Assembly (NCBI RefSeq): GCF_008831285.2
Contig: NC_045146.1
Span: forward strand, 14,709,289-14,773,288
Length of the DNA stretch: 64,000 bases
Direction: 5' to 3'
Origin: Nymphaea colorata
Taxonomy: Eukaryota; Streptophyta; Magnoliopsida; Nymphaeales; Nymphaeaceae
Shown: positions 1 through 20,120 of the stretch, one piece after another
How positions within the stretch are numbered: position 1 is the first letter of the stretch
How the letters are laid out: every line of letters begins with the position of its first letter
Position numbers and translations under genes: made by a program
The notes under the pieces: model-generated
Database searches by the model: none
Told to the model about the DNA's origin: nothing
The model's input: the letters and a program-made list of their open reading frames with translations, nothing else

Positions 1-79
1 ATAATTTCATTCCTCAACGGCTCCAATTCCATGCACAGCGACCCACTCATCGACATGGTGGAAGACTGACCGATTACTC

Positions 80-82
<3 letters not shown>

Positions 83-124
<42 letters not shown>
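83..124. repeat. (AT)n microsatellite
   Basis: About 21 AT dinucleotides, upstream of the beta-1,3-glucanase gene. The rest of 1-461 is non-coding: a CT-rich stretch from about 310 to 390 and then the likely 5' leader. I see no other gene in it. Confidence 0.9.
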
Positions 125-126
<2 letters not shown>

Positions 127-461
127 TTAGTAATTTGTTTATTTATTCATTTGGGATTTTACCATTCACAGCAGAATCGTCACCTAAAAGACAAAGTGAG
201 GTGAGTGGAGTCTACGAGGTCCACTCGTAACAAACTTTCTACGCTGTTTCCTGGTAGAAAAACAGGGGAGAAGAAATGGGCGCCGGTCAAGAAAGGAACC
301 ACAATATCTATTCCGTCTCTTTCCTCTCATGATAAAGGACGCCGACCCTTCATTCCACCACTCTGTCTCCTTCCTTTCTCTCGAGGAACCGCCTAGAAGT
401 TCAGCTACCTGCTTAGTAATTCAGCACAGAGAGGGAGAGCTCTGAAGGCTCTTGTGAGGCC

Positions 462-2943
462 ATGGTGGGGAATCACGGAACGACGATGCTTCTGTTCTTG
501 CTCTTGTTGGTCCTTCGGATCTTCTACTGTGCAGGTGAATTTAGTTCTTCCAAGTCTTGTCGAGGGCTAATTAGGGGCCTGAAGTTGTGAATTCCTTGAT
601 TCCTCTCTCCTGTGTTTTCCTCTATCGATGTAGCTTACACCAAAAATCGAGCCTCTCTTTCTCTGGCCGTGATTTTTTTCAGATGGGCAGTCCTACATCG
701 GCGTCAATTACGGGGAAGTGGCCGACAACCTCCCCCCGCCGGCAACGGTGGCGAAGCTGCTGCAGAGCACGTCCATCGGCAAGGTCCGGATGTACGGTGC
801 GGACCCTGAGGTGATCAAGGCGCTGGCGCACACGGGCATCGGAATTTTCATCGGAACGTCCAATGGCGACATCTTCTCGATGAGCGGCGACCCATCGGCG
901 GCCAAGCAGTGGGTGGCCGCCAACATCCTGCCTTACTATCCGGCGAGCGACATCGTCCTGGTGTCCGTGGGGAACGAGGTCCTTTCCTACGGCGACGGCA
1001 ACATGGTGTCTCACCTCGTTCCGGCCATGCAGAATCTCCACGCCGCCCTCCTGGAGGTTTCCCTGGCGGACAAGATCAAGGTCACCACCGTCCATTCCAT
1101 GGCGGTGCTGCAGCAGTCGGATCCCCCATCGACGGGCGCCTTCCGGCCCACCTACGCAGGGGTGGACGTGATGAAGCAGCTGGTGGCGTTCCTGCAGCAG
1201 ACGGGCTCCCCTCTGGCCATCAATCCTTATCCCTACTTCGCCTACGGAAGCGACCCCCGGCCGGAGACGCTGGCCTTCTGCCTCTTCCAGCAGAACCAGG
1301 GCAGGTTCGATCCAAACACCAAGATCACGTACTACAACATGTTCGACGCGCAGGTGGACGCCGTGCACTCTGCGCTGGCGTCGCTGGGATTCAAGGACGT
1401 GGACATAGTGGTGGCAGAGACCGGGTGGCCGTACCAGGGGGGAGCAACCGAGGTGGGGCCGTCAGTGGAGAACGCCAAGGCCTACAACGGAGGACTGGTG
1501 GCTCACCTGCGCTCCATGTCCGGCACTCCTCTCCGTCCGGGCAAGCCCGTCGATACCTACATCTTCGCCCTCTTCGACGAAGACCTCAAGGGCGGCGCCA
1601 CCTCCGAGAGGTATTTCGGCCTCTACAAGCCTGACCTCACCATGACTTATGACGTCGGCCTCTCCAAGAGCAGCCAGGTCTGATTCTCGTTCTCTTGTAA
1701 AACTTTTAATCAGTTAATCGTCTTTGATCTTTCCACAGAGCAAAAACAAAGGAACAAAAAAAGCAACAAGAAAGATGGTTCGCTTGCTTGCTTTCTTTAG
1801 TATTATTCCACATACTTAGATCTGTTTCCCCGCTCTTTTTCCCGCAGATTTTTGTTTCTAAAACCCCTCGTACACAGTTTTTTTCTTCTAGGTAGACCCA
1901 GGTTTTATGATTACGTGATCCAAATTTCAAATGTCCCTTCCTAGTTCCTCCCACAGTAAAGAAGGGAACAAGTAGCGGTAGCGCGGCCTGGCCGGGCCTC
2001 CCTCTAGCCCAACTAGTATCGCCCCTGACTATGGTCGCCTCTCCATTTGTTCAGCAGCAGGGGAGGCGGTGGCCTACCTGGGCCATTCGCCGCCTCTGTG
2101 TGCCACTGCTGCAGTGACCATAAGAAAGAAATTCGAGCACTTAAAGGGACGCCTCATAAGGACCCCACTTGCAGAAAAACAGGTCCAGGAACCATTGCCA
2201 CGCGCAAGAAGCCAAATAAAGCTTCCCTGTCAACCATAGAGAGCACGTGTTCACGCATCTCTGTGTGTATGTCCGTGTGTGAAAACGGGAGGCTGCAAGC
2301 ACGTTTCCATGGTGAATTGAACGGTAAACTGCTCTGCTCCTATCGAGACTTTGGAGTGGGGAAGGACCCACAATACTTATTACCGCCATTGATGACCTCA
2401 TCGCACACCCTCTCTGGTTCACTTTCGGAGCTCCAGTAAAGGCATTCACTACTCAAAACGTTTCCTTGCCAATGAATGATAGCATTTATACCGATCGTCC
2501 ATGGTGTTTATTTGGAACTCGTGTTGGGAGCAGGGGACGCCTGTGACACCGAGACCACCGACGGCAAAACAAACGGTATGGTGCGTGCCGAAGGACGGCG
2601 TCTCCGACGCGTCCTTGCAAGCCAACCTGGACTACGCCTGCGGACAGGGCATCGACTGCGGACCCATTCAGGCCGGTGGTGCCTGCTTCACGCCCAACAC
2701 CGTTGCCGCCCACGCTGCCTACGCCATGAACCTCCTCTACCAGACCGCCGGCCGCAACCCCTGGAATTGCGAATTCAGCCAGACCGCTACCCTCACCACC
2801 AAAGACCCAAGTAAGTGCTCCACTCCCAACCGAATCAGCCCCCTTGCCGCCTCTCTGCCATAAGATCCGTTCAACCTCATTCTGCTTCACTAATCTGTTC
2901 TCTTTCTGCAGGTTACGGTGCATGTGTCTACCCAGGAAGCTAG
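462..2943 (+). CDS. Glucan endo-1,3-beta-glucosidase, GH17 with C-terminal X8 domain
   Basis: Hydrolyses internal beta-1,3-glucan (callose) bonds; probably secreted to the wall. The four exons I read are 462-534, 683-1677, 2534-2810 and 2912-2943 (458 aa). All junctions are GT-AG and phases agree. Exon 1 encodes a hydrophobic signal peptide (LLFLLLLVLRIFYCA). Exon 2 encodes the GH17 barrel, opening with the family hallmark SYIGVNYGEVADNLP. The proton donor is Glu123 in VSVGNEVL and the nucleophile is Glu270 in VVAETGWP. Exon 3 starts with a Pro/Thr linker, then an X8 (CBM43) domain from about residue 370 (WCVPKDGVSD, CGQGIDCGPI, the NPWNCEFS motif). Exon 4 closes it with YGACVYPGS and a stop. 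No hydrophobic tail follows X8, so no GPI anchor is predicted, unlike many longer family members. The gene is GC-rich relative to its flanks. The ATG chosen is the only one that gives a signal peptide in frame. Confidence 0.93.
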
Positions 2944-4239
2944 ACACATCCGAAAGAGAGAGCATAGCGTTGCTGTTTGTAATTAAAGTATTGTTGTCGA
3001 TGAAAAGCAAACTTGCTTTTCTGGTTCGCGTCTCATGCACCGGGCTCCTTCCTCCTTTGTCTCACTTCTTGCTCCTTGTATCTGTTATGCAGCTGTTTTT
3101 CCCCTCCTCTCGTTGTTTGCGTCATAAATTTGCCTTGTGCTTCTTCTGGTATAAACAATTGATGAACGGAGACGAAAAGTCCCGACTTTCAGCCTGTCCC
3201 AGACTCCCAGTGACGTAAGTTCTCAAATATATATATGTATACTCTGGTGCCGTTCTTCCTTTTCTTTTTCTCCGGCAGCGTGGTTTTCTGTTCCGTAAAC
3301 TGTAGTTGCTTCCTGAATAAGGGAGCCCTTTAAGAGGGCTTTGCTGCACTTAGACTCTTGCATAATGTTAAATATATAGTGACCACGTGAGGAAAGACTA
3401 AAAATATACGCATATGTTGTTAGCCCTGCCTCTGTGCAAAACAGCCTGCTGTCTATCGAACCTTCTCCTTATCGTAGATCATAAAAGGTGTCCAATTAAA
3501 GACCTTGTTCCAACCTTCAATGCTACCACTCTACTGCCAGAGTGACGTCTCCGATGGTTTTCACATTGGAAATGCTTTCGATGATTTTTAAATCATAATC
3601 ATGTGACCGGAGAAGCAATCGGGGGTGATGAACGGCAAACACAAAAAGAGGCGTCCCCATATTCGGTGGGTATTGAGTATTACATTCAATAAGGAATACT
3701 TTGAGACAGAGACCTGCCACCCTAAAGGGAAAGCAGAGGTCCTCAATGACGTTAAATACTTTATTATATTCCATGTTGCTGATCTTGCAAGCAGAAAGGG
3801 CTTTTGCTTCACTAGAACCATTAATGTTGCCTGCTTAAACTCCTTTAAGAGTGAGATGCCGTGTCTTGGTTGAAAAGGCAACGAGTTTCAGGTACCATCC
3901 TTTGAGTGTTGGAATCACAGGTTTTATTTCCTAAGCAGACGTTTCTGAAACGTGAAGTGGTTGCTCATCTACATAGGATTCCCTTTGCCAGTGCCAGGAC
4001 TGGGCACTTGTCTTTTCCTAAAACAAATTTGAAAATGAGCTTGTAACATGCAATATGGTCGATGCTACCAAATAGAGCTTCATATCAGCTTCAGTTTCAG
4101 TGCAGTTCTAATGGGACCTGTTTCTATCACTAAAATTACGGGGGGGTACTATCGCACTAAGTGGCTTTTCTTAATCCGACTTCATCCACTAATGCATACT
4201 GGTTTACTTGAGATATAATATGTGTGGAGTAGGTAGGGA

Positions 4240-4945
4240 TGTCAAGAAGTAGGGAATATCCAATTTGGGACCAGAAACTGAACAAAGTTAGTCGGATTTC
4301 AGTAAAGAAACCAGAACCTGCAGAATTAAGTGATTGAATCTACAACTGAGGATCTTCTGCCTGTTGAAACCTGATTCAGTTCAGAACTTTGGCTCCGATT
4401 CCGAATTTGACAAGGAAAGCTGCCCAGTTGGTCGGATGTGAGGAGGATCGGAACTGAGTTCAAACCGTTTTCATCAGTTGGGGGAATAAGGCTTATTTAG
4501 GATGTCTAAACCTAAGATATTCGATATACAAGTTCGAAGTTTTGAACAAATTAGATTAGAGCCAGTTATTCAGTTGCAGAAGTTTGGACAGCTTCTGTGC
4601 CATCATTCTCATTTCCCAAGAGGATGGCTGGACATTGTACTCAGCTATAAAATCTTCATTTCCTATCACCTTTTTCGATGAATGGGGGGAGTCTAGCTTT
4701 GTGAGGAACCTCTGTCAAGAATTTGGCTATGACAGCATAATAATCTTAAGAGAAATATCCGGGATAAAGTATTCAATATCCCCTTGATCTGTATATATGG
4801 AAAATTTGTACTGAAGTTTCGAATGTTTTGACATAAATATTGAATCAGAAATTGTCCATCTGTATATATGGACAATTTGTACTGAAACTTCGAATTTCTT
4901 GACATAAATGTTGAATCGGAACTTGTCCATGTTTGACATTATACT
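4240..4945. mobile_element. Possible degenerate TIR element (TAGGGATGTCAA-type ends)
   Basis: The left end reads TAGGGATGTCAAG. The right side carries TTTGACATTATACTA, a weak inverted match. The same TAGGGATGTCAA terminus occurs at 54272 and, inverted, near 37510, so a dispersed non-autonomous family is plausible. No coding capacity is visible and no clear target duplication was found. Confidence 0.3.
4788..4930. repeat. Tandem duplication, two units of about 71 bp
   Basis: Two adjacent diverged copies, each starting TCTGTATATATGG and ending near TTGTCCAT, starting at 4788 and 4859. It lies inside the possible TIR element. Confidence 0.75.
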
Positions 4946-6692
4946 AGGGGAACAGTCTCACAGCCTTTTCGCCAGAGCTGAACTTTGGTGAATGAGAGTC
5001 TTAAGACCTACTACCTGGAAAGGAGCTCAAAGCACCCTCTCCCCTTCCCCAGCACCCACCCCAATTCCGTTTACCTATCAGATCTTAGGGTTTGTCAGTG
5101 TCGACGATGGTAGTGGTATACCTTTTAACTTAAATGTTGTATCGCACCACTTAAGATGTAGAGGCACATAGTTCAAGGGAATCAAACTAAAAACCAAACA
5201 CTTCACATCTCCCTAATCCTACTGGCTATGCCATACACCATGAGACATCTAGAACTTCAACGAGCATCATGTCTTCATAAGTTCTCATTTTGCCATAACT
5301 TGATCATTGGTGCCCTTTTAAATGGTGGTGGCACAAATCATCTTATGATGTTAGATCTCCACCCTTTCTCCTGTCACATCTTCAAGGGCGAGAAACAAAT
5401 TTTTGGAGAAAATCTCAATTGATTTGATGGAGGGTGTTATGCGACACATTTCCACCAACTTTTGAGTGCATACGAAACAGGCTATCAGTGTCATACGTTC
5501 TCCTCCACAAGAAATTGATCAAGTTGGCCTTTCCTTCACCCCATAAAATGGCAAAAGTTTACAAAAGATAAGCTTCATGTCATAATCACCAATGCCGTTC
5601 TTGGCAAGGTTTCTTCTATGAAAAGCTTGTTCGAAAACGTAGGTTTCTATGGGAATATGGCAGAAATTTTAAAACTTGAAGAATATAAGAAAAGAATATA
5701 AGATGATAGGTTTTCTGCCATTTTTCTTACAAAAATATTGAAAAGAACAAGTTGAAAACTTTTTTCGAGAACATGAAAGAAAGAAAACGAAGAACATGCT
5801 TAAAAATATGAAAAGGAATACTTTTCGAAGTCTCCAAAGACTTACGGGGAGTATCTTCGGAAATAAAATAACAAAGTTCGAGTTTCCTGCTTTTTTAATA
5901 CTTTGATATCCGGCTACGTTCCCAATATTATCAACTGACTTCAAAGTGACAAAATACGCAGTCATGATATCGGATATTTATGACTATGTTGCACATGCTC
6001 TCGGACTTCGGGAGAAGCTTACAACAGAATGAGTAGATGCTCAACTGAAATTTCCAAAGAAAAGCAAGTTTCATGAATCTAGAATACGATTCAAAGATAC
6101 AAACGAAAGTATAGCCGTAAACGGATCTCACGGCCTTTTCCTTTATTCAATTGGGTGGCTAGCTAATAAACAATTCGAATAGACAATCACCTGTATGAAG
6201 GGAAATGGATTGGACGGGCGTCTCTGTTTTTGTTAATCGCAGATCTGCTTGGCCTTTTAATAACCTAAGCGGAAGGCTGAGCAAGTAATAAGTGCTATCC
6301 CATGATTCAATTGGTTATGCCATGAAAATGATGCAAGTTTTTTTGTCTCCGATCTTTTCTCTAAGATCTTACATGTAAAATTCATTCACCAGAGGGAAAG
6401 AAAGAGACGGGGCATAGTAAAAGTGTAATATGAACGAATGGGAGTAAATGAATTATCAGCACCAGCCTGAGCGCGGGCGCCTGGCTGATGGCAGGAAGGA
6501 GAATGGTGTAAAGTAGGAGGGACGTAAGCATGTAGGTACACTTGGCGTGAGACCCCAGTGTGTTCGTGAACTGCGAATAACGAGCAAAGGAGGAGCGATG
6601 GCGGTTACGTGCCTCCGAGCTTATAGCCGAACTTCTGGGCTCCCATGGAGTGGAGATGGCAGCTGCCGACTCGAAACGAGGGGTTCCCCAGA

Positions 6693-9600
6693 ATGGGCAG
6701 CCGCGACCGTGACAGAGACAGAGAGCACCTCATTCCCTCTGCGCCGTCCCTCGAGGATGGTGTCGCCTACAAGCCGTCCCCCACCTCATCGTCGTCCGCA
6801 TCCTCGTCTCCGGCCGCCTCCACCATTTCCACCTCCCACCATTCGGGCCGAGAGGTCCGTGCCTCTCTGTCTCTGTCTCTCTCTGCTTGTGTGAATCCAG
6901 GTTTTCGTTTTCGTGCGCATTCCTGTTTAGCTCGAATTAGGACGTACGGTTCTCGAAACAACGAGCTAACAAGAACTTTGCTGGCATTAGTCGGTTACTA
7001 ATCGCTTGAATTGGATAATAATATGATGGTTGCGTACTTGCATTATGTCCTGATTTTTTTCTTCTTTTCCATTTCATTTTCCTTCCCTTTCGGTGCTTTT
7101 CGTTCGAAATCAGGATAGCCTTTGCGGTTGTTATCTTTTCAGACATAGAGGAAGCTAACCGTGGTCTGTGCTTTCTGATGAGGTCAGTTGATACACGGTC
7201 TATCCTCAAACTGAAATCAACGGATAACTTTGTCACTTCCCGCATAAGGAAACCGCGCTTTTGTGAACGGTCGCAGATTGGTCCAGCATTCCATCTTGGC
7301 ATTTCTGGGCTTTTGAAACATGTGGTTAGCTATACACAGTTTGAAACTTAACGGGTTCTCTTAGCCGTGAGGCCAATGATTATGGAGTTTCTCTAGACAA
7401 AACTAGAAAGAAATGCCTGCTTAAACACCTATGCTTTCTCAGTGCAATTATAATGACTTCTTGCGAAAGAAATTATCTGCAGCGCCCCTTGTTTCTGCTT
7501 GTTCTGAATCACGGAAATGGGGATCAGATCTCGGGATTTTTCTTGAAGATGGCGCAGCACGATCAAGCCAGCGCCCATCCTTCGGACTTACATTTAAGCA
7601 AGGATCTGTCACGTGGTTTGCTTTGAATGAATCTGCAGTTCTCGAAGTTAATCTTTTGTTTTCATACGTTCCGTCAATATATATTATATACTGTAATAAC
7701 CTTAATGTAGAGAAGGATGACATGATAATGATCTATTTAAGCTATTTCAGAGCGAGGATCACTCGTCCGTATTTCTTTTCAATTGATAAAGTAATTCACA
7801 TTTCAAGCGGCTAGTTTCCAGGTAGCAATACTGTCATAGTTATTCAGCTGGCAATAGCATATCGTGTCACTTGACCTTCATGAACACTCTGTTCCCTCTT
7901 GTCTGCAGCATTGTAATACCGGAACTCCATGTGGAGATATTAAACTTCCTCATTGTGTTGATTTGCTCTTTTACCATGAAACTTGCAAGTGACAAATCAA
8001 TGCCATTTCCAGTTTGATGCAATGGTTTTGATTTTTCATTTTCTTTCTTCAGGCATTATGTAAGGTGATCCAAAGTTGGGCTTCAAAAAAGTTTATGACA
8101 GGATGGTGAGAACTTTCTCAATGATTATGATCTTGTTCAAATTTGCATTAATGAAAACGTGGTTGACATTTGACAATATTCAGTGTATATATTTCTTTTC
8201 AACCGTACATCAAATGATCAACGTTATCCTCCTATACATCTTTTTTTTTTTTCTTTCTGTTCCATCAATATGTATTTAATTTCACAATCTCTATGAATTT
8301 TGCAGTGTCATTCTATTTCCAATTGCAATCACATTTTACATTACTTGGTGGTTCGTACATTTTGTTGATGGATTCTTCTCACCTATATATGCCCATTTTG
8401 GAATTGATGTATTTGGTAAGTATTGCCTTTTGTTATTGTGAATCTAAGGGCTTATTTTGCTTATGCCCTTTCCTGATTGTGATTCTGAAGGCTTATTCTG
8501 CATTACACGCGATCAGCTAGCCTTTCAAACTTCTGCAGGTTTACAAACTATTGCAGAAGGTTTACTGAAAGAACTGAGAATATGTTGTTAAACCTCTCAT
8601 TTTCCTTTGGGATTATTTGCAACAAATTTTTAATTTTTACTGCTTGTTACATATCTGCGTCATATGCCAATACTTGAGCTAGATATAACTGCTGCACTAG
8701 GCTCTTGTCACTTTATGTGACATCACATCATTCAGTTGCGATAGGTTTAGTGTGTTGGTAACATGGGATCCTCCGTATGGCTACTTCAACGAGGGTAAAG
8801 GATACTGTGAAAGGATACCTAGTGATGAGATTCGAGTGTCGAGAGCTATATTCTTGAGTCTGAACTTTGGATCAGCTTAATATTCTAAAGAGCAGGCAGT
8901 GTAGAGGTTTATGTTAATCACTACCACCTTATACTATTGTTCGATAGGTGGGTGCATTGCTATTTATGTTTTCAATGGTGCAGCTTGAAGAGATAATGCA
9001 ATGTTGATGCATCTTTGCTGAAACGTGTACTTTCTAGAGGTTCTTTCTGGTGGCTCCATCTGCTTCCACAGTTAGTCGAAATGTCATGTCCGATCAGCAA
9101 ATAACATACCTTTCCAGTTTCTATCCTTTCCCAATCCACCCCTAAAACTTTATAAACAACAGTTCTAGAAGTTCCACAGTATGGCTATATCCTTGTCTAA
9201 GCTATATCCCGACTTAGAAAACTAAAACCAAAATATTGTAATGATCTTGCATGTCCCCTTTACCAATTACCATTAGTTCATCATACAGTCTGGTCGAGAC
9301 ATTGGTAATCTAGTCAGTAATGATCAGAGGGCATACTAAGTTCAAGTAGGAAAAGGTAAGAGCCAAACTGGTCAACATTGTATTTCTGAAAAGTGAAAAC
9401 AATGAACTAGAGGAATTTTCATCATCAGTTATCAATGTCTACTAGGAATTCTAATTCTTGCCATCTCTGCTGATTTTGTTTTTGAACAATGCTTCTGTTG
9501 CAGGTCTAGGATTTATGACATCTGTAACCTTCATTTTTGTGGTGGGTATAATTATGTCATCCTGGTTAGGAACACCTCTCCTTGGTATGGGGGAATGGTT

Positions 9601-10165
9601 CATCAAGCGCATGCCACTCATTCGCCACATCTATTCCGCTTTGAAGCAAATAAGTGCAGCCATATCTCCAGGCATGCACATGCTGGAGCTCTTGCCTCCT
9701 AGTAGGTTCTTGAACTCTATTCGTCCGTCCTGTTTACTTTCTTGTCTGTTGTTACAGATCAGGACTCCAAAGCCTTTAAAGAGGTGGCCATTATCAGGCA
9801 TCCTCGGGTTGGCGAATACGCCCTTGGGTTCATCACATCTACGTTGATTCTTAAAAGAGATACTGGAGCGGAGGAGCTTTGTTGTGTCTATGTGCCTACA
9901 AATCACCTCTATGTTGGGGACATGTATCTCATTAACTGGAGGGACATCATAAGACCAAAATTGTCTGTCAGGGAAGGAATAGGTAGTGTTTCCGAATAAT
10001 CTTAGTCTTTCTTTGTATCACCAAGGGGTGCTAATGGCTCGTCTCTGTTGCTTCTTTGCAGAGATAGTTGTCTCAGGGGGCTTGTCTGTTCCACAAGTAC
10101 TAGCCACCTTGGAGGCAAGGTCGACAAATGCGGATGTCTTTAAACTGAAGTGTGCATCTCCGTAA
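6693..10165 (+). CDS. LCV: LIKE-COV (DUF502) membrane protein
   Basis: Plant COV/LCV proteins are integral membrane proteins of the Golgi/trans-Golgi system, linked in Arabidopsis to vascular patterning and vacuolar trafficking. Exons as read: 6693-6854, 8053-8105, 8306-8415, 9504-9671, 9758-9982, 10062-10165 (273 aa, phases consistent). The N-terminus MGSRDRDRDREHLIP and a Ser-rich stretch match the LCV subgroup. Then come SWASKKFMTGCVILFPIAITFY, the first membrane segment (about 73-96), a second segment (about 110-131, GLGFMTSVTFIFVVG), and the DUF502 core FKEVAIIRHPRVGEYALGF, CVYVPTNHLYVGD and IIRPKLSVREGIEIVVSGG. The start at 6693 is preferred because MGSRDRDR is the family N-terminus; an in-frame ATG at 6645 would add 16 residues. 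The intron after 9671 has a GC donor. Intron 1 is 1.2 kb. Confidence 0.92.
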
Positions 10166-12206
10166 ACGTGAAAACATCAGCTGTCATACCCCATATATCA
10201 GAAAACGCCATGGCTTCCTTTTAGTATCCATCTTTCAGAGCACCAGTTTTGGCTATTCAAGAAAAGAACACTAAGAGCTTTTCTTTATTCTCCATTCTGC
10301 AGTGTTTAGATTTCTTTTTTGTTGCCAGTTTCACTAAGTTACATTCATTGGGTTGGACTCATGTTACAGTGAACTTGAAATGTTCATTGGACGATTTTGG
10401 TGCAAGCTGTCACTCATTTTTCACCTCTTGAAAAAGCAGATGCAGTAAACAACGGTGCCCAAGTGTCTGGGGGCTTTAAGATCTACAACAGATGCTAAGA
10501 TTTTCCCTCTTCTCATCGTGATAAAAGTGATGCAAGATACCTTTTCCTTTTCTTGTGGCGGCAATGTAGATTGAGGTTTAGGTTGTAGATCAGGCTCTCT
10601 GATTGGTTTGTCCATTTCTTTAGACGTTTGTAAGTTTGCTCAAAAAAGTCTTTCGAAGCGATGCTTGACAAGATTTTTCCTTCTTCTTGGAAGGCACTTG
10701 GTGTGGTTAGGTTTCTTTAGGCCATAGTAAAAAAAGATGCAAAAGGAAGGCCCACATAATACGACAACCATTGCCGCAGTGGACCTTAGAATGAAGACCC
10801 CCACACTCAATAGTCATATTATCAGTAAATGGGATTGACCCTTTTCTGGAATACTGGCATTGATATCCAATATTGCTAAAGATCAGTTTTCTAATCGAAC
10901 CGATCAGCTGGTGAATCCAACCACACCTTCACTTCACACTTTTAAGAGTGCTAAATTTATTAAAAATCTGAAGTATAGGTCTATTACCAATTTCTTCATT
11001 ATACTTGCGAGTGTTACGGTCCGCGTGTAAGCTGAAATTCACGTTGTGTTAAGGTATATCGAAAGCTCCTGGTCTTGATTTTCTTTTAAAGGGAAGTTGG
11101 ACAACAAAATGAATGTTAACAAAAGCAAAGGACAAAAAACGAAGAAAGTTGGTCGATAACACACTTATCCCCTAGCAATAGCCTTCACAAGCGTGTGAAC
11201 AGCAAGTTGTGGAGGGAGTAACAGACCTATAGATTTTGGTTAGAGCACCTTGCCAACAATTCGTCTAGTCCGGTTAGGATACCTGGCTTTCACCCAGGCG
11301 ACCCGGATTCAAATCCCCGCAATGGAATTCTATTTGGCCGTTTAGTTTGGAAGTCCTTTCTTTCAAGTTTCAAATGCACCCCTTGCTTTGTCACCTATGG
11401 ACACACGATATACCGCAGTTAGATAAATTGTAAACCCACCTGGCCTTATCCGCTTTCTGGATAAATTGACCCTTCACTCGGATTTTACGTTAAGTTAATT
11501 ATGGCCTTAAATGAAATCACATTCCCCTTTTTCTTATTGGGATCAACTAAATCGACACTTGACGGCCATTAACCCAATTCAAGGCCAGCGTCTCAAAAAA
11601 GAAATTGAAAGTTGGTACCCTCGATGTGTCAAACTCTCATATCATAATATGGACTTCAAGGACTTTGCACAATAAGACTCCTTTAGTAGAATGGCCGGCA
11701 TTACCCAGAGTTCACCAAATCGAACTTACCCCATCGGTTTTGAAACTAAACTCGTGCCGAGTAGCTTGAGCTTCTCAGATAAGCCTGATGCTTTTATCAC
11801 TTTCTTGATGAAAGCACCATCGAAATAGATCATTGTGTCTGAATTTCAATTTGAAGCACTCACTTATATCCAAAAGCGAAGAAAAAGCTAACAGACAAGT
11901 GAGCTTCGCCTACAGGGTTCCTACTTGTCAAGAATGGTCGGTATAATTATATAGAGACACTAGTTGAACGGATAAGATATTAAATCTGTCAATGATCTAT
12001 GCTTGGCATGTACAGAGGCCAACAAAATGGAGACCTACAGATGAGCTCCATCCACGGGAGCTAAAAGGCTGTACAAAACTTCCGTGGCACCTTTAGCCAA
12101 AACTAGCCAACAGGAAGAAAAATGAAAAATGCATACCGCTTCGGTAGATCTCAAAAAGGAACGAAATAGCCAGATTTAGAACCCTCCCATTAAGTCGTAC
12201 GCTTTA
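10166..12206. other. Intergenic region between LIKE-COV and DDM1 (convergent 3' ends)
   Basis: About 2 kb with no convincing gene. It contains a tRNA-Glu-like sequence at 11254-11326. The flanking genes converge here, so their 3' untranslated regions and polyadenylation sites lie at the two edges. Confidence 0.7.
11254..11326 (+). pseudogene. tRNA-Glu(TTC)-like sequence, degenerate
   Basis: The central part GGTTAGGATACCTGGC, the anticodon arm CTGGCTTTCACCCAG (anticodon TTC) and the 3' end CAATGGA follow plant tRNA-Glu closely. The 5' acceptor strand (CAACAAT) does not pair with the 3' CAATGGA, and the T stem has mismatches. I therefore call it a tRNA pseudogene or tRNA-derived relic rather than a working gene. 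Confidence 0.55.

Positions 12207-20120
<7,914 letters not shown>

Larger units (their letters stand above)
2944..6692. other. Intergenic region between the glucanase and LIKE-COV genes
   Basis: About 3.7 kb of AT-rich DNA. The short open frames in it have no recognisable domain or codon signature. It contains a possible degenerate TIR element (4240-4945) with a tandem duplication. The last 250 bases probably include the promoter and 5' leader of the LIKE-COV gene. I see nothing else. Confidence 0.6.

Noticed and set aside
679-1368. Long minus-strand open frame (229 codons) opposite the glucanase
   Set aside because: It is the antisense shadow of a GC-rich GH17 exon; the + strand has the family motifs and catalytic residues.
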